A stretch of 54,648 bases of DNA from Betaproteobacteria bacterium (lineage in GTDB: Bacteria > Pseudomonadota > Gammaproteobacteria > Burkholderiales > Casimicrobiaceae), in NCBI GenBank assembly GCA_016704895.1, contig JADIZG010000020.1, positions 1 to 54,648 on the forward strand. Direction: 5' to 3'. Below, one piece after another: positions 1 to 8,968 of this stretch. A model generated the notes under the pieces. It was not told the origin of the DNA. It did not search any database and saw nothing but the letters and a program-made list of their open reading frames with translations. Numbering within the stretch: position 1 is the stretch's first letter; each line of letters starts with the position of its first letter. A program made the translations under genes and the position numbers.

Positions 1-31
1 TGCCGGGCATCGCTGATCGCATGCCGACAGG

Positions 32-58
32 CGTCGGGCTGAAGCCCGACCCACAGGG
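32..58. repeat. REP-like palindromic repeat unit
   Basis: The unit contains an 8-bp inverted repeat, GTCGGGCT-GA-AGCCCGAC, followed by CCACAGGG. The same unit or close variants recur between 6401 and 6713 and at 37194-37220, always at gene borders. It lies about 30 bp before the first gene and may form a stable hairpin in RNA. Repetition is seen directly; membership of a REP/RAYT-type family is inference, since no RAYT transposase is in the window. Confidence 0.75.
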
Positions 59-88
59 ACGGCGTCGCGACATTGCCTCCGTCGCCGC

Positions 89-832
89 ATGATCCTCGTC
101 GTCCACATCGGATCGTCGCGCATGAAGTGGGGGCTGCGCAGCCCGCGCGGCTGGATCGCGCACGGCGTCACGCCCAACGCGGAGATCGGGACGCTCGCGC
201 TGCGCGAGTGGCAGAACGTTCCGCGCCCGGTGCGCGCGCTCGGCATCAACGCGTCGGGCGAGGCGGCGCGCGTGCGCACCGAAGCGCAGCTCACGCGCTG
301 GCGCGTGCCGATCGAGTGGATCGTGCCGGTGCGAGAGGCGGCAGGCGTGGTCAACCGCTACGACGAGCCTTCGCAGCTCTGCCCCGCGCGCTGGTCGTCG
401 ATGGTCGCGGCGCGCAAGCGCGCGCTCGCGAGCGAGCTGTTTCCGCCGCCCTGCGTCGTCGTCAACGCCGGCACGCTGATCACCGTCGACGCGCTCGACG
501 CCAACGGCGTGTTCCGCGGCGGCATCGCGCTGCCGGGCTTGCGCGCGATGCAGAAGTCGCTCGCGGAAGCCTCGCCCGCGTGGCGCACGCCGCCGGGAAT
601 CTGGCGCGACTTCCCGACGAACAACGCGGACGCGTCCTCGACCGGCGTGCTCGCCGCCGCGACCGGCGCGATCGAGCAGGTGCGCGCGCGCCTGCGCCGC
701 GACGAGGCGGCCGTGCGCTGCTACCTGACCGGCGGCGCCGCGCACGACGTCGCGCCGCACCTCGCCCCGCCGGTGGAGGTCGTGGATAATCTGGTGCTCG
801 AAGGCGCGCTGGCCCTGGTCGACGCCACGTGA
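89..832 (+). CDS. coaX: Type III pantothenate kinase homologue (CoaX/Baf-like) with altered active-site motifs
   Basis: The 247-residue product matches the length and layout of type III pantothenate kinases, which phosphorylate pantothenate in the first step of coenzyme A synthesis. The N-terminal phosphate-binding motif reads HIGSSRMKWG where the family has a D-x-G-N-S/T-R-x-K pattern. The G-x-D-R-W motif holding the catalytic Asp is replaced by CPARW (about residue 97), and the later GTxxTxD motif is kept as GTLITVD after Asn rather than Asp or Phe. The fold is therefore clear but the key Asp residues are missing, so kinase activity is doubtful. In this group the gene usually follows birA, which would lie before the window. 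The SPOR gene follows after 22 bp, probably in the same operon. Confidence 0.8.
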   Translation: MILVVHIGSSRMKWGLRSPRGWIAHGVTPNAEIGTLALREWQNVPRPVRALGINASGEAARVRTEAQLTRWRVPIEWIVPVREAAGVVNRYDEPSQLCPARWSSMVAARKRALASELFPPPCVVVNAGTLITVDALDANGVFRGGIALPGLRAMQKSLAEASPAWRTPPGIWRDFPTNNADASSTGVLAAATGAIEQVRARLRRDEAAVRCYLTGGAAHDVAPHLAPPVEVVDNLVLEGALALVDAT

Positions 833-854
833 CCGCCGGAGCGAAGCCACCGAC

Positions 855-1505
855 ATGCGAACCGTCCTCGTCCTGCTCCTGCTCGCCAACCTGACGCTGT
901 TCGCGTACACGCGCCTCGACGGCGGCGGCGGCGGCGAGGCCATCCGGCTCTCCGAGCAGGTGCAGCCGGACAAGATCAAGCTGCTCACGCCGCAGCAGGT
1001 CGCCGCGCTCGGCCCCGCGAAGGTCGCGGCGCTCGCCGACGTGTGCGTCGAGTGGGGGCCGTTCTCGGAGGCCGAGCGGTCGAAGGCGCTCGCGGACCTC
1101 GAGCCGCTCGCGATCGGGAAGCTCACGACGCAGCGCCGCGTCGACGTGTCCGGCCTGTGGTCGGCATCGCTCACGCCGTACGGCAGCCGCGCCGCGGCCG
1201 AACGCCGCGCCGGCGAGTTGCGCCTGCAGAACCTGCGCGACGTCGCCGTCGCCGAGGCGCCGGGCGGGAAGTACGTCGTGCTGATCGGCGCGTTCCGGAC
1301 CGAGGATGCCGCGAGGAACTACGCCTCGGAGCTCGCGCGCCTCGGCGTCGCGATCCCGACGACGATGCAGCGGACCGGCAACGTCGCGCAGACGCTCTTC
1401 GTCGTGCGCGACCCGCCGGCGAACGTCGTCGCGCGAATGCGCGAGCTGCAGGCCTCCTATCCAGGCGTCGACCTGAAGGCCGGCACCTGCGAGCGGACGT
1501 CCTGA
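855..1505 (+). CDS. SPOR-domain inner-membrane protein
   Basis: The 216-residue product starts with a short cytoplasmic end and one hydrophobic segment (residues 3-18), as expected for a type II membrane anchor. A SPOR-like domain lies at about residues 115-190, with the pattern YGSRAAAERRAGELR and later VLIGAFRTEDAARNYASEL. SPOR domains bind denuded septal peptidoglycan, so the protein probably acts in the periplasm at division sites. A SPOR gene directly after coaX is a frequent arrangement in betaproteobacteria. No catalytic domain is visible. Confidence 0.75.
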   Translation: MRTVLVLLLLANLTLFAYTRLDGGGGGEAIRLSEQVQPDKIKLLTPQQVAALGPAKVAALADVCVEWGPFSEAERSKALADLEPLAIGKLTTQRRVDVSGLWSASLTPYGSRAAAERRAGELRLQNLRDVAVAEAPGGKYVVLIGAFRTEDAARNYASELARLGVAIPTTMQRTGNVAQTLFVVRDPPANVVARMRELQASYPGVDLKAGTCERTS

Positions 1506-1680
1506 CGGGGTGCGGACGGGCGCCGGTCCTGCGTAGGCCCCGCTGGGGATCCCGGTTCCGGCCCCACGGCTCCCCGGCCGATCGGAAACCGCCCCCCGGC
1601 TTGCATTCCTGCGGCCGATCGACGACATTCCTCCCCCCGCCGGCTTCCCGTGCCGGCACTCCCGTCGACCTACTCTCACG

Positions 1681-2103
1681 ATGAATCGCGACATCGCAGG
1701 TGGCCGGAACGACGAAGCGCTGCTGGCCGAGGCGCGCCGCGTGCTCGGCAAGTTCGCGCTGGTGAAGCCCTCGATCTCCGCCGGCGGCGTGGCGGCCGCG
1801 CTCCAGACCGCGTCGGGACGCATCTACACGGGCATCTGCCTCGACCTCGCCTGCGGCATCGGCTTCTGCGCCGAGCATTCGGCGGTGGCCGAGATGCTGA
1901 AGGCGCGCGAAACCGAGATCCTGCGCATCGTCGCGATCGACGCCGACGGCGTGCTCGCGCCCTGCGGGCGCTGCCGCGAGCTGATCGTGCAGGTCGACCG
2001 CCGCAACCTCGACTGCGAGGTGATCCTGCCGGGCGGGACCAGCTCGACGATGGCCGACCTGCTGCCGCGCGCATGGCTCGAGCCGCTGTTCGCGCGGGAA
2101 TGA
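1681..2103 (+). CDS. Cytidine deaminase-like zinc enzyme
   Basis: The 140-residue product has the zinc-deaminase signature: CAEHSAVAEM at about residues 61-70, with the proton-shuttle Glu in the C/H-A-E motif, and PCGRCRE at about residues 99-105 with two Cys ligands. The length fits the homotetrameric cytidine deaminase family, which converts cytidine or deoxycytidine to the uridine form. The 175-bp upstream gap shows no clear promoter. The next gene starts 61 bp downstream after a palindromic stretch. The substrate could also be a modified nucleoside or blasticidin-like compound, since the family is broad. Confidence 0.8.
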   Translation: MNRDIAGGRNDEALLAEARRVLGKFALVKPSISAGGVAAALQTASGRIYTGICLDLACGIGFCAEHSAVAEMLKARETEILRIVAIDADGVLAPCGRCRELIVQVDRRNLDCEVILPGGTSSTMADLLPRAWLEPLFARE

Positions 2104-2121
2104 GGCGGCTCCGACCCTCGG

Positions 2122-2158
2122 GTGCCGGGCACGTGCCAGGCACGAGCCTGACACCGGG
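2122..2158. repeat. Imperfect palindromic intergenic repeat
   Basis: The stretch holds nested inverted sequence: GTGCCGGGCAC, TGCCAGGCACGAGCCTG and a terminal GTGTCAGGCTC on the opposite strand. Its TGCCAGGCAC/GTGTCAGGC wording is like short repeats common between betaproteobacterial genes. Only one copy was noticed in this window, so its status as a genome-wide repeat is inference. Confidence 0.4.
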
Positions 2159-2164
2159 GGCCGA

Positions 2165-2707
2165 ATGGCGTTGACCCACCCGATTCGCGTCGCGCGGGGC
2201 GAGCACGACGTCGAGCTGGCCCGATCGCTGTTCCGCGAATACGCGGCATGGCTCGGCGTCGACCTCTGCTTCCAGGGCTTCGAGGAGGAGCTCGCGGCGC
2301 TGCCGGGCAAGTACGCGTCGCCGCTCGGCATCCTGCTGCTCGCCGGGCCGCCCGGCGACGCGGTCGGCTGCGCGGCGCTGCGGCCGCTGCCCCGATCGGG
2401 GTCGGATTCGAATCCGGCCCTGGCGGGATTTGCGGCGCCGGTGGGCGAGGTGAAGCGCCTCTACGTGCAGCCGCGCGCCCGCGGCACCGGCGCCGGTCGC
2501 GCGCTCGCGGGCGCGGTCGTCGACGCCGCGCGGGCGATCGGGTACCGTACGCTCTGCCTCGACACGCTGGAGCGGATGACCGAGGCGCGCGCGCTCTACG
2601 AGAGCCTCGGCTTCGTGCGCTGCGCCCGCTACTACGACAACCCGCTGGCCGACGCCTGCTACTACGCGCTCGACCTGCACGCGCCCGAACGGTCCATGAC
2701 GCCATGA
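2165..2707 (+). CDS. GNAT family N-acetyltransferase
   Basis: The 180-residue product has the GNAT fold. The acetyl-CoA loop reads VQPRARGTGAGRALA (about residues 100-114), the family's R/Q-x-x-G-x-G/A pattern, and the C-terminal ALYESLGF motif (about residues 145-152) is typical of the last helix and strand. The acceptor cannot be told from sequence. The stop codon overlaps the next start as ATGA, so the gene is translationally coupled to the TPM-domain gene that follows. Confidence 0.85.
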   Translation: MALTHPIRVARGEHDVELARSLFREYAAWLGVDLCFQGFEEELAALPGKYASPLGILLLAGPPGDAVGCAALRPLPRSGSDSNPALAGFAAPVGEVKRLYVQPRARGTGAGRALAGAVVDAARAIGYRTLCLDTLERMTEARALYESLGFVRCARYYDNPLADACYYALDLHAPERSMTP

Positions 2708-3350
2708 ACGCGCAAGCCCCGTCGCCGATCGCCGCACGCGTCGCCGCGCTCGAGCGCGCGCGCGGCGTCGAGGTCGTCACCGTCTCGATCGCGAAGGCGG
2801 ACCTCTATCCCGAGCTGCCGTGGCGCGCGGGCGCGCTCGTCGCGTCGGTCGTCGCGCTGGTCGTCGCGATCGGCGACGTGATCCGGCCCGACTGGGCGAC
2901 GTCGACGACGCTGCTCCTCGCGCTCGCGGCCGTGATGCTTTCCGGCGCCGGCGCTGCGCTGCTCGTGGTCTTCGTGCGGCCGTTCGCCCGGCTGTTCCTG
3001 TCGCGCCTGCGCGCGGAAGCCGAGACGCGGCAGTACGCGCACGCGTACTTCCTCGACCGCCAGCTCTTCCGGACGCGGCGGCGCAACGGCATCCTGATCC
3101 TCGTCGCGCGCTTCGAGCACCGCGTCGAGCTCGTCGCCGACATCGGCTTCGACGGGCGCGTGGCGGCCGACGAGTGGGGCAGCGTCATCGCGCCGATGGT
3201 GCCGCTGATGCGCGAGCACCGCACCGACGACGCGATCGTGGCCGGGCTCGACGCGCTCGACCAACTCCTCGCGTCGAAGGGCTACGCCGGCGGCGGAGGC
3301 GGCGCGAACGAGTTGCCCGACGCGACGGTCGAGATCGGCGAGGAGCCGTC

Positions 3351-3354
<4 letters not shown>
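2704..3354 (+). CDS. TPM-domain membrane protein
   Basis: The 216-residue product has two hydrophobic segments near residues 40-58 and 72-95, then a C-terminal domain with FRTRRRNGILILVARFEHRV-type sequence that matches the TPM (thylakoid/YgcG-type) domain in compact form. The ATG at 2704 is chosen because it overlaps the upstream stop (ATGA) and matches the usual N-terminus. It is followed by a second TPM gene through another ATGA overlap. Such pairs are often found with lemA, but no lemA gene is in the window. The molecular role is not established. Confidence 0.75.
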
Positions 3355-4346
<992 letters not shown>

Positions 4347-4362
4347 CGCCTCGCGGGCGCCG

Positions 4363-5133
4363 TCAGGCGCGCGCGGTCACCGCGAACGACGTCTCGTCCT
4401 CGCTCGGCTCGCGCGGCGAGCGCTCGCAGGCGACGGCGCCGAACCCGGCGCTCTCGAGGAGCATGCACCAGTCGTCGGCGTCGTACCAGGTGTGCGCGCG
4501 GTGCACGTGCTCCTCGCCCAGCGGCTGCGGGCCGCGGCGGTGCGTGTAGCGCGCGTCGGTGTGCGCGATCCGCGCCTCGGCATCGACGGAGGTCTCCGAG
4601 CGCATGCGGATCTGCGAGCCGTCGGGCAGCGCGACGCTGGCGATCTCGACGAGCGGCGCGCCGGGGCGCATCTGCGTGTACGAGGGCGCGCGCGCGTCGA
4701 CCAGCAGCGTGCCCGGCCCGACCAGGTGCGCGCGCAGGCGCACGAGCGCCTCGAGGGCGGCCTCGGGTTCCGTGATGCGCGCGAACGCGCCGCCGTCGAG
4801 GATCGCGGCGGCGAAGCGCGTCGGCAGGTTGAGCGCGGTCGCGTCCTGCCGGTAGAGCGTCGCGTCGAGTCCCGCGCCGTCGAGGCGACCCTGCGCGACC
4901 GCGAGCGACGCGGCGGAGGCGTCCGCGCCGTGGATCGCGATGCCGAGCGCGGCCAGCGGAACGAGCAGCCGGCCCGAGCCGCACATCGCGTCGAGGACGA
5001 CGCCCGCGTCGCGCGGCAGGCGGGCCGCGTACCAGTCGAGCTCGGCGCGCGAAGGCGCGGGCGAGCGCGCGTCGTCGTAGCGGGCGCGGATCGGGCCGTC
5101 GGGGACGGCGCGCGCGGCGACGGGGTTGGTCAT
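4363..5133 (-). CDS. Class I SAM-dependent methyltransferase
   Basis: The 256-residue product has the Rossmann methyltransferase core: motif I VLDAMCGSGRLLVPLA at about residues 46-61, an acidic residue after strand 2 (IHGADAS) and a motif-IV-like AAILDGGAF. The C-terminal half carries a strand-rich insertion common in small-molecule or protein methyltransferases of this class. The substrate is unknown. The ATG at 5133 follows the thiolase stop by 47 bp on the same strand, so it may be the last gene of the pcaF transcript. Confidence 0.8.
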   Translation of the reverse strand: MTNPVAARAVPDGPIRARYDDARSPAPSRAELDWYAARLPRDAGVVLDAMCGSGRLLVPLAALGIAIHGADASAASLAVAQGRLDGAGLDATLYRQDATALNLPTRFAAAILDGGAFARITEPEAALEALVRLRAHLVGPGTLLVDARAPSYTQMRPGAPLVEIASVALPDGSQIRMRSETSVDAEARIAHTDARYTHRRGPQPLGEEHVHRAHTWYDADDWCMLLESAGFGAVACERSPREPSEDETSFAVTARA

Positions 5134-5180
5134 CGCGACATTGTGCGCCGCCGCCGGACCTCGCGGCGAAGCTTCCGTCG

Positions 5181-6383
5181 TCACACCCGCTCGATCACCA
5201 TCGCGATGCCCTGGCCCACGCCGATGCACATCGTCGCGAGCGCGTAGCGGCCCTTGCGCCGGTGGAGCTCGTAGCAGGCGGTCGTGGCGAGCCGCGCGCC
5301 CGAGGCGCCGAGCGGGTGGCCGAGCGCGATCGCGCCGCCGTTCGGGTTGACGTGCGCGGCGTCGTCGGGAAGGCCGAGGTCGCGCGTGACCGCGAGCGCC
5401 TGCGCGGCGAACGCCTCGTTCAGCTCGATCACGTCGATGTCGGTGATCTTCAGTCCCGCGAGCGCGAGCGCCTTGCGCGACGCGGGCGCCGGGCCGAAGC
5501 CCATGATGCGCGGCGCGAGGCCGGCGACGGCGGACGCGACGATGCGCGCGCGCGGCACGAGGCCGTGCCTGCGCGCGGCGGCCTCGGACGCCACGATCGT
5601 CGCGCACGCGCCGTCGTTGACGCCCGACGCGTTGCCCGCGGTGACGGTGCCCTCGGGCTTGACGATGCCCTTGAGCTTCGCGAGCGCCTCGAGCGTCGTC
5701 GCGCGCGGATGCTCGTCGCGCGAGACGATCGTCGGGTCGCCCTTGCGCGAGGGGATCGAGACCGGGACGATCTCCTCGGCAAGTCGGCCGGCGTCGATCG
5801 CCGCCGCCGCGCGCTGCTGCGAGCGGAGCGCGAACGCGTCCTGGTCCGCGCGCGAGACGCCCCAGCGCTCGGCGACGTTCTCGGCGGTCTCGGGCATCGA
5901 GTCGACGCCGTACTTCGCCTTCATCAGCGGGTTGACGAAGCGCCAGCCGATCGTCGTGTCCTCGATCTTCGCGGTGCGCGAGAACGCCTCGGTCGCCTTG
6001 GCGAGCACGAACGGCGCGCGCGACATGCTCTCGACGCCGCCGGCGATCATCAGCTGCGTCTCGCCCGCCTTGATCGCGCGGGCGGCGATCGCGATCGCGT
6101 CGAGGCTCGATCCGCACAGCCGGTTGACGGTGGTGCCGGCGACGAGCGCCGGCAGTCCCGCGAGCAGGAGCGCCATCCGCGCGACGTTGCGGTTGTCCTC
6201 GCCCGCCTGGTTCGCGCAGCCGTAGACGACGTCGTCGACCGCCTCCCAGTCGACGCGCGCGTTGCGCTCGACGAGCGCGCGGATCGGGATCGCCGCGAGG
6301 TCGTCGGTGCGCACGCCGGCGAGCGCGCCGCCGTAGCGGCCGATGGGGGTGCGGATCGCGTCGCAGAGGAAGGCTTCGGTCAT
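5181..6383 (-). CDS. pcaF: 3-oxoadipyl-CoA/acetyl-CoA thiolase
   Basis: The 400-residue product is a full-length thiolase. The nucleophilic Cys is in NRLCGSSLDAIA (Cys90), the catalytic His in NPNGGAIALGHPLGASGAR, and the C-terminal Cys in ATMCIGVGQG. These residues and the length match PcaF/PaaJ, which splits 3-oxoadipyl-CoA with CoA into succinyl-CoA and acetyl-CoA. Location just downstream of pcaI and pcaJ on the same strand supports the beta-ketoadipate role. The start at 6383 gives the family N-terminus MTEAFLCDAIRTPIGRYGG. About 300 bp of repeats separate it from pcaJ, so it may be transcribed apart. Confidence 0.88.
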   Translation of the reverse strand: MTEAFLCDAIRTPIGRYGGALAGVRTDDLAAIPIRALVERNARVDWEAVDDVVYGCANQAGEDNRNVARMALLLAGLPALVAGTTVNRLCGSSLDAIAIAARAIKAGETQLMIAGGVESMSRAPFVLAKATEAFSRTAKIEDTTIGWRFVNPLMKAKYGVDSMPETAENVAERWGVSRADQDAFALRSQQRAAAAIDAGRLAEEIVPVSIPSRKGDPTIVSRDEHPRATTLEALAKLKGIVKPEGTVTAGNASGVNDGACATIVASEAAARRHGLVPRARIVASAVAGLAPRIMGFGPAPASRKALALAGLKITDIDVIELNEAFAAQALAVTRDLGLPDDAAHVNPNGGAIALGHPLGASGARLATTACYELHRRKGRYALATMCIGVGQGIAMVIERV

Positions 6384-6400
6384 GGCTGCTCCTGGTTCCC

Positions 6401-6713
6401 GTGGGTCGGGCTTCAGCCCGACGTCTTTCGCTGATCTTGACTCACTTTGTCGGCCTGAAGGCCGACCCACAGGGTACGTCGCTGTGGGTCGGATCGAAGT
6501 CCGAATGTTCCGGTGATGCCGAATCGACTCCCGTGGGTCGGCCTTCAGGGTCCTGTGGGTCGGCCTTCAGGGCAGCTCCCCCCCCCCCCCCGGCCGCCCG
6601 CCCCCCCCCCTGTGGGTCGGCCTTCAGGCCGACGCTCTCCGATCGCTCAACGGCACGCCGACGCTCTCCCCTGTGGGTCGGCCTTCAGGCCGACGCTCTC
6701 CGATCGCTCAACG
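6401..6713. repeat. Cluster of REP-like palindromic repeats between pcaJ and pcaF
   Basis: At least seven units of the GTGGGTCGG(G/C)CTTCAG(G/C)CCGAC type lie at about 6401-6424, 6449-6474 (opposite orientation), 6482-6503, 6531-6550, 6552-6572, 6611-6635 and 6672-6696. Some are truncated after TTCAGGG. A 42-bp block at 6611-6652 is repeated exactly at 6672-6713; the second copy overlaps the end of pcaJ and supplies its stop codon. Two long C runs (14 bases at 6578-6591 and 10 at 6601-6610) sit inside and look like sequencing or assembly artefacts. No gene is seen in the 6384-6684 gap. Confidence 0.8.
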
Positions 6714-7341
6714 CAACGCCCGTCATCCGGACGAGCTCGTCGAACGCGAGCCCCTCGACGATCTCGCGCACGGCGAGACCGTGCCGCGTGACGTCGACGA
6801 CGGCGAGGTCGGTGTAGATGACGTCGACGCAGGCGAGCGCGGTGACCGGATAGGAAAGCCGCTCCACGATCTTGCTCTCGCCGGCCTTCGTCAGGTGCTC
6901 CATCATCACCAGAACGCGATTGGCGCCGGCGGCGAGGTCCATCGCGCCGCCCACGGCGGGGATCGCGTCGGCTGCGCCCGTGTGCCAGTTGGCGAGATCG
7001 CCCGCGACCGACACCTGGAACGCGCCCAGCACGCAGATGTCGAGGTGGCCGCCGCGGATCATCGCGAACGAATCGGCGTGGTGGAAGTACGCGCCGCCGG
7101 GCAGCAGCGTCACCGGAGCGCGGCTCGCGTTGATCAGGTCGGGGTCCTCGTCGCCCGGCGCGGCCGGCGGACCCATGCCGAGGAGCCCGTTCTCGCTGTG
7201 CAGGATCACCTCGCGCTCGGCGGACAGGTGGTTGCCGACGAGCGTGGGCATGCCGATGCCGAGGTTCACGTACGAGCCTGCGGGAATGTCGCGCGCGACC
7301 TTCGCCGCCATCTCGTCGCGCGACCAGCGCTTGATCGTCAT
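6685..7341 (-). CDS. pcaJ: 3-oxoadipate CoA-transferase subunit B
   Basis: The 218-residue product is the beta subunit of a family I CoA-transferase. The catalytic Glu is in the SENGLLGMGP motif (about residue 50), and the N-terminus has the NLGIGMPTLV pattern. With the alpha subunit it moves CoA from succinyl-CoA to 3-oxoadipate in protocatechuate/catechol degradation. It starts 4 bp after the pcaI stop, so the two form one operon. The last residues (SDRRASA) and the stop codon lie inside a REP-like repeat, so the native C-terminus may have been changed by repeat insertion. Related 3-ketoacid CoA-transferases are a possible alternative, but pcaF next door favours this call. Confidence 0.88.
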   Translation of the reverse strand: MTIKRWSRDEMAAKVARDIPAGSYVNLGIGMPTLVGNHLSAEREVILHSENGLLGMGPPAAPGDEDPDLINASRAPVTLLPGGAYFHHADSFAMIRGGHLDICVLGAFQVSVAGDLANWHTGAADAIPAVGGAMDLAAGANRVLVMMEHLTKAGESKIVERLSYPVTALACVDVIYTDLAVVDVTRHGLAVREIVEGLAFDELVRMTGVALSDRRASA

Positions 7342-7345
7342 CGCT

Positions 7346-8044
7346 TCAGGCCGCCCTCGGCGTTGCCGCCGCGTCGTCGCGATCGCTCGCCTGCACGACG
7401 CGCGCGACGAAGATGCCCGGCGTCACGATCGCCTCGGGGTCGAGCGCGCCCAGCGGCACGATCTCGCGCACCTGCGCGATCGTGCGCCGCGCCGCCGTCG
7501 CCATGACCGGCCCGAAGTTGCGCCCGGCCTTGCGGTAGACGAGGTTGCCCCAGCGGTCGCCGCGGTCGGCGCAGACCAGCGCGACGTCGCCGTGCAGCGG
7601 GTACTCGAGCACGTGCGCCCGCCCGTCGATCACGCGCGTCTCCTTGCCGTCCGCGAGATCGGTGCCGTAGGCGGTCGGCGTGTAGAACGCGCCGATGCCG
7701 GCGCCCGCGGCGCGCAGGCGCTCGGCCATCGTGCCCTGCGGCACGAGCTCGAGCTCGATCCTGCCGGCCTTGTACAGGCCGTCGAACACCCACGAGTCCT
7801 TGTGGCGCGGAAACGAGCAGACGATCCTGCGCACGCGGCCCGCGGCGAGCAGCGCGGCGAGCCCCGTGTCGCCGTTGCCGGCGTGGTTGCTGACGATCGT
7901 GAGCTCGCGCGCGCCCTGCGCGAGCAGCGCGTCGATCAGCGCGAGCGGGACGCCCGAGGTCGCGAAGCCGCCGACCAGCACGGTCGAGCCGTCGGCGATG
8001 CCGGCGACGGCGTCTGCGAGGGTGGGGACGGTCTTGTCGATCAT
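7346..8044 (-). CDS. pcaI: 3-oxoadipate CoA-transferase subunit A
   Basis: The 232-residue product is the alpha subunit of a family I CoA-transferase, with the glycine-rich CoA-binding motif STVLVGGFATSGVP at about residues 19-32 and the later FYTPTAYGT motif. It pairs with the downstream pcaJ product. The start at 8044 gives the usual N-terminus MIDKTVPTLADAVAGIADG. It is transcribed away from the ABC transporter genes across a gap of about 200 bp that must hold both promoters; no convincing -35/-10 pair stood out there. Protocatechuate dioxygenase and the middle pca genes are not in the window. Confidence 0.88.
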   Translation of the reverse strand: MIDKTVPTLADAVAGIADGSTVLVGGFATSGVPLALIDALLAQGARELTIVSNHAGNGDTGLAALLAAGRVRRIVCSFPRHKDSWVFDGLYKAGRIELELVPQGTMAERLRAAGAGIGAFYTPTAYGTDLADGKETRVIDGRAHVLEYPLHGDVALVCADRGDRWGNLVYRKAGRNFGPVMATAARRTIAQVREIVPLGALDPEAIVTPGIFVARVVQASDRDDAAATPRAA

Positions 8045-8248
8045 GGCGGGGCCCGCGCGGCGCGTCGCCGGAATCATCGGCGCGGCGCGGGTCAAGGGGA
8101 CCGGGGGTGCGTGCCACGGAGCGGCGGCCCGAAGCCGCCATTGTGCTTGCTGCGCGATCGTCTGCGCAATGCCCGCGGCGCGCGGTTTCGTTCCTCCCCG
8201 ATCGCCGCGCTGGCCCCGGCGCGATCGGTTTGGCATGATGATCCCGTC

Positions 8249-8965
<717 letters not shown>

Positions 8966-8968
8966 CCG

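Noticed and set aside
6578..6610. C runs as a possible structured DNA (G-quadruplex) site
   Set aside because: Run length and position inside repeats, with a similar tract at the doubtful 45.5 kb region, fit sequence artefact better.
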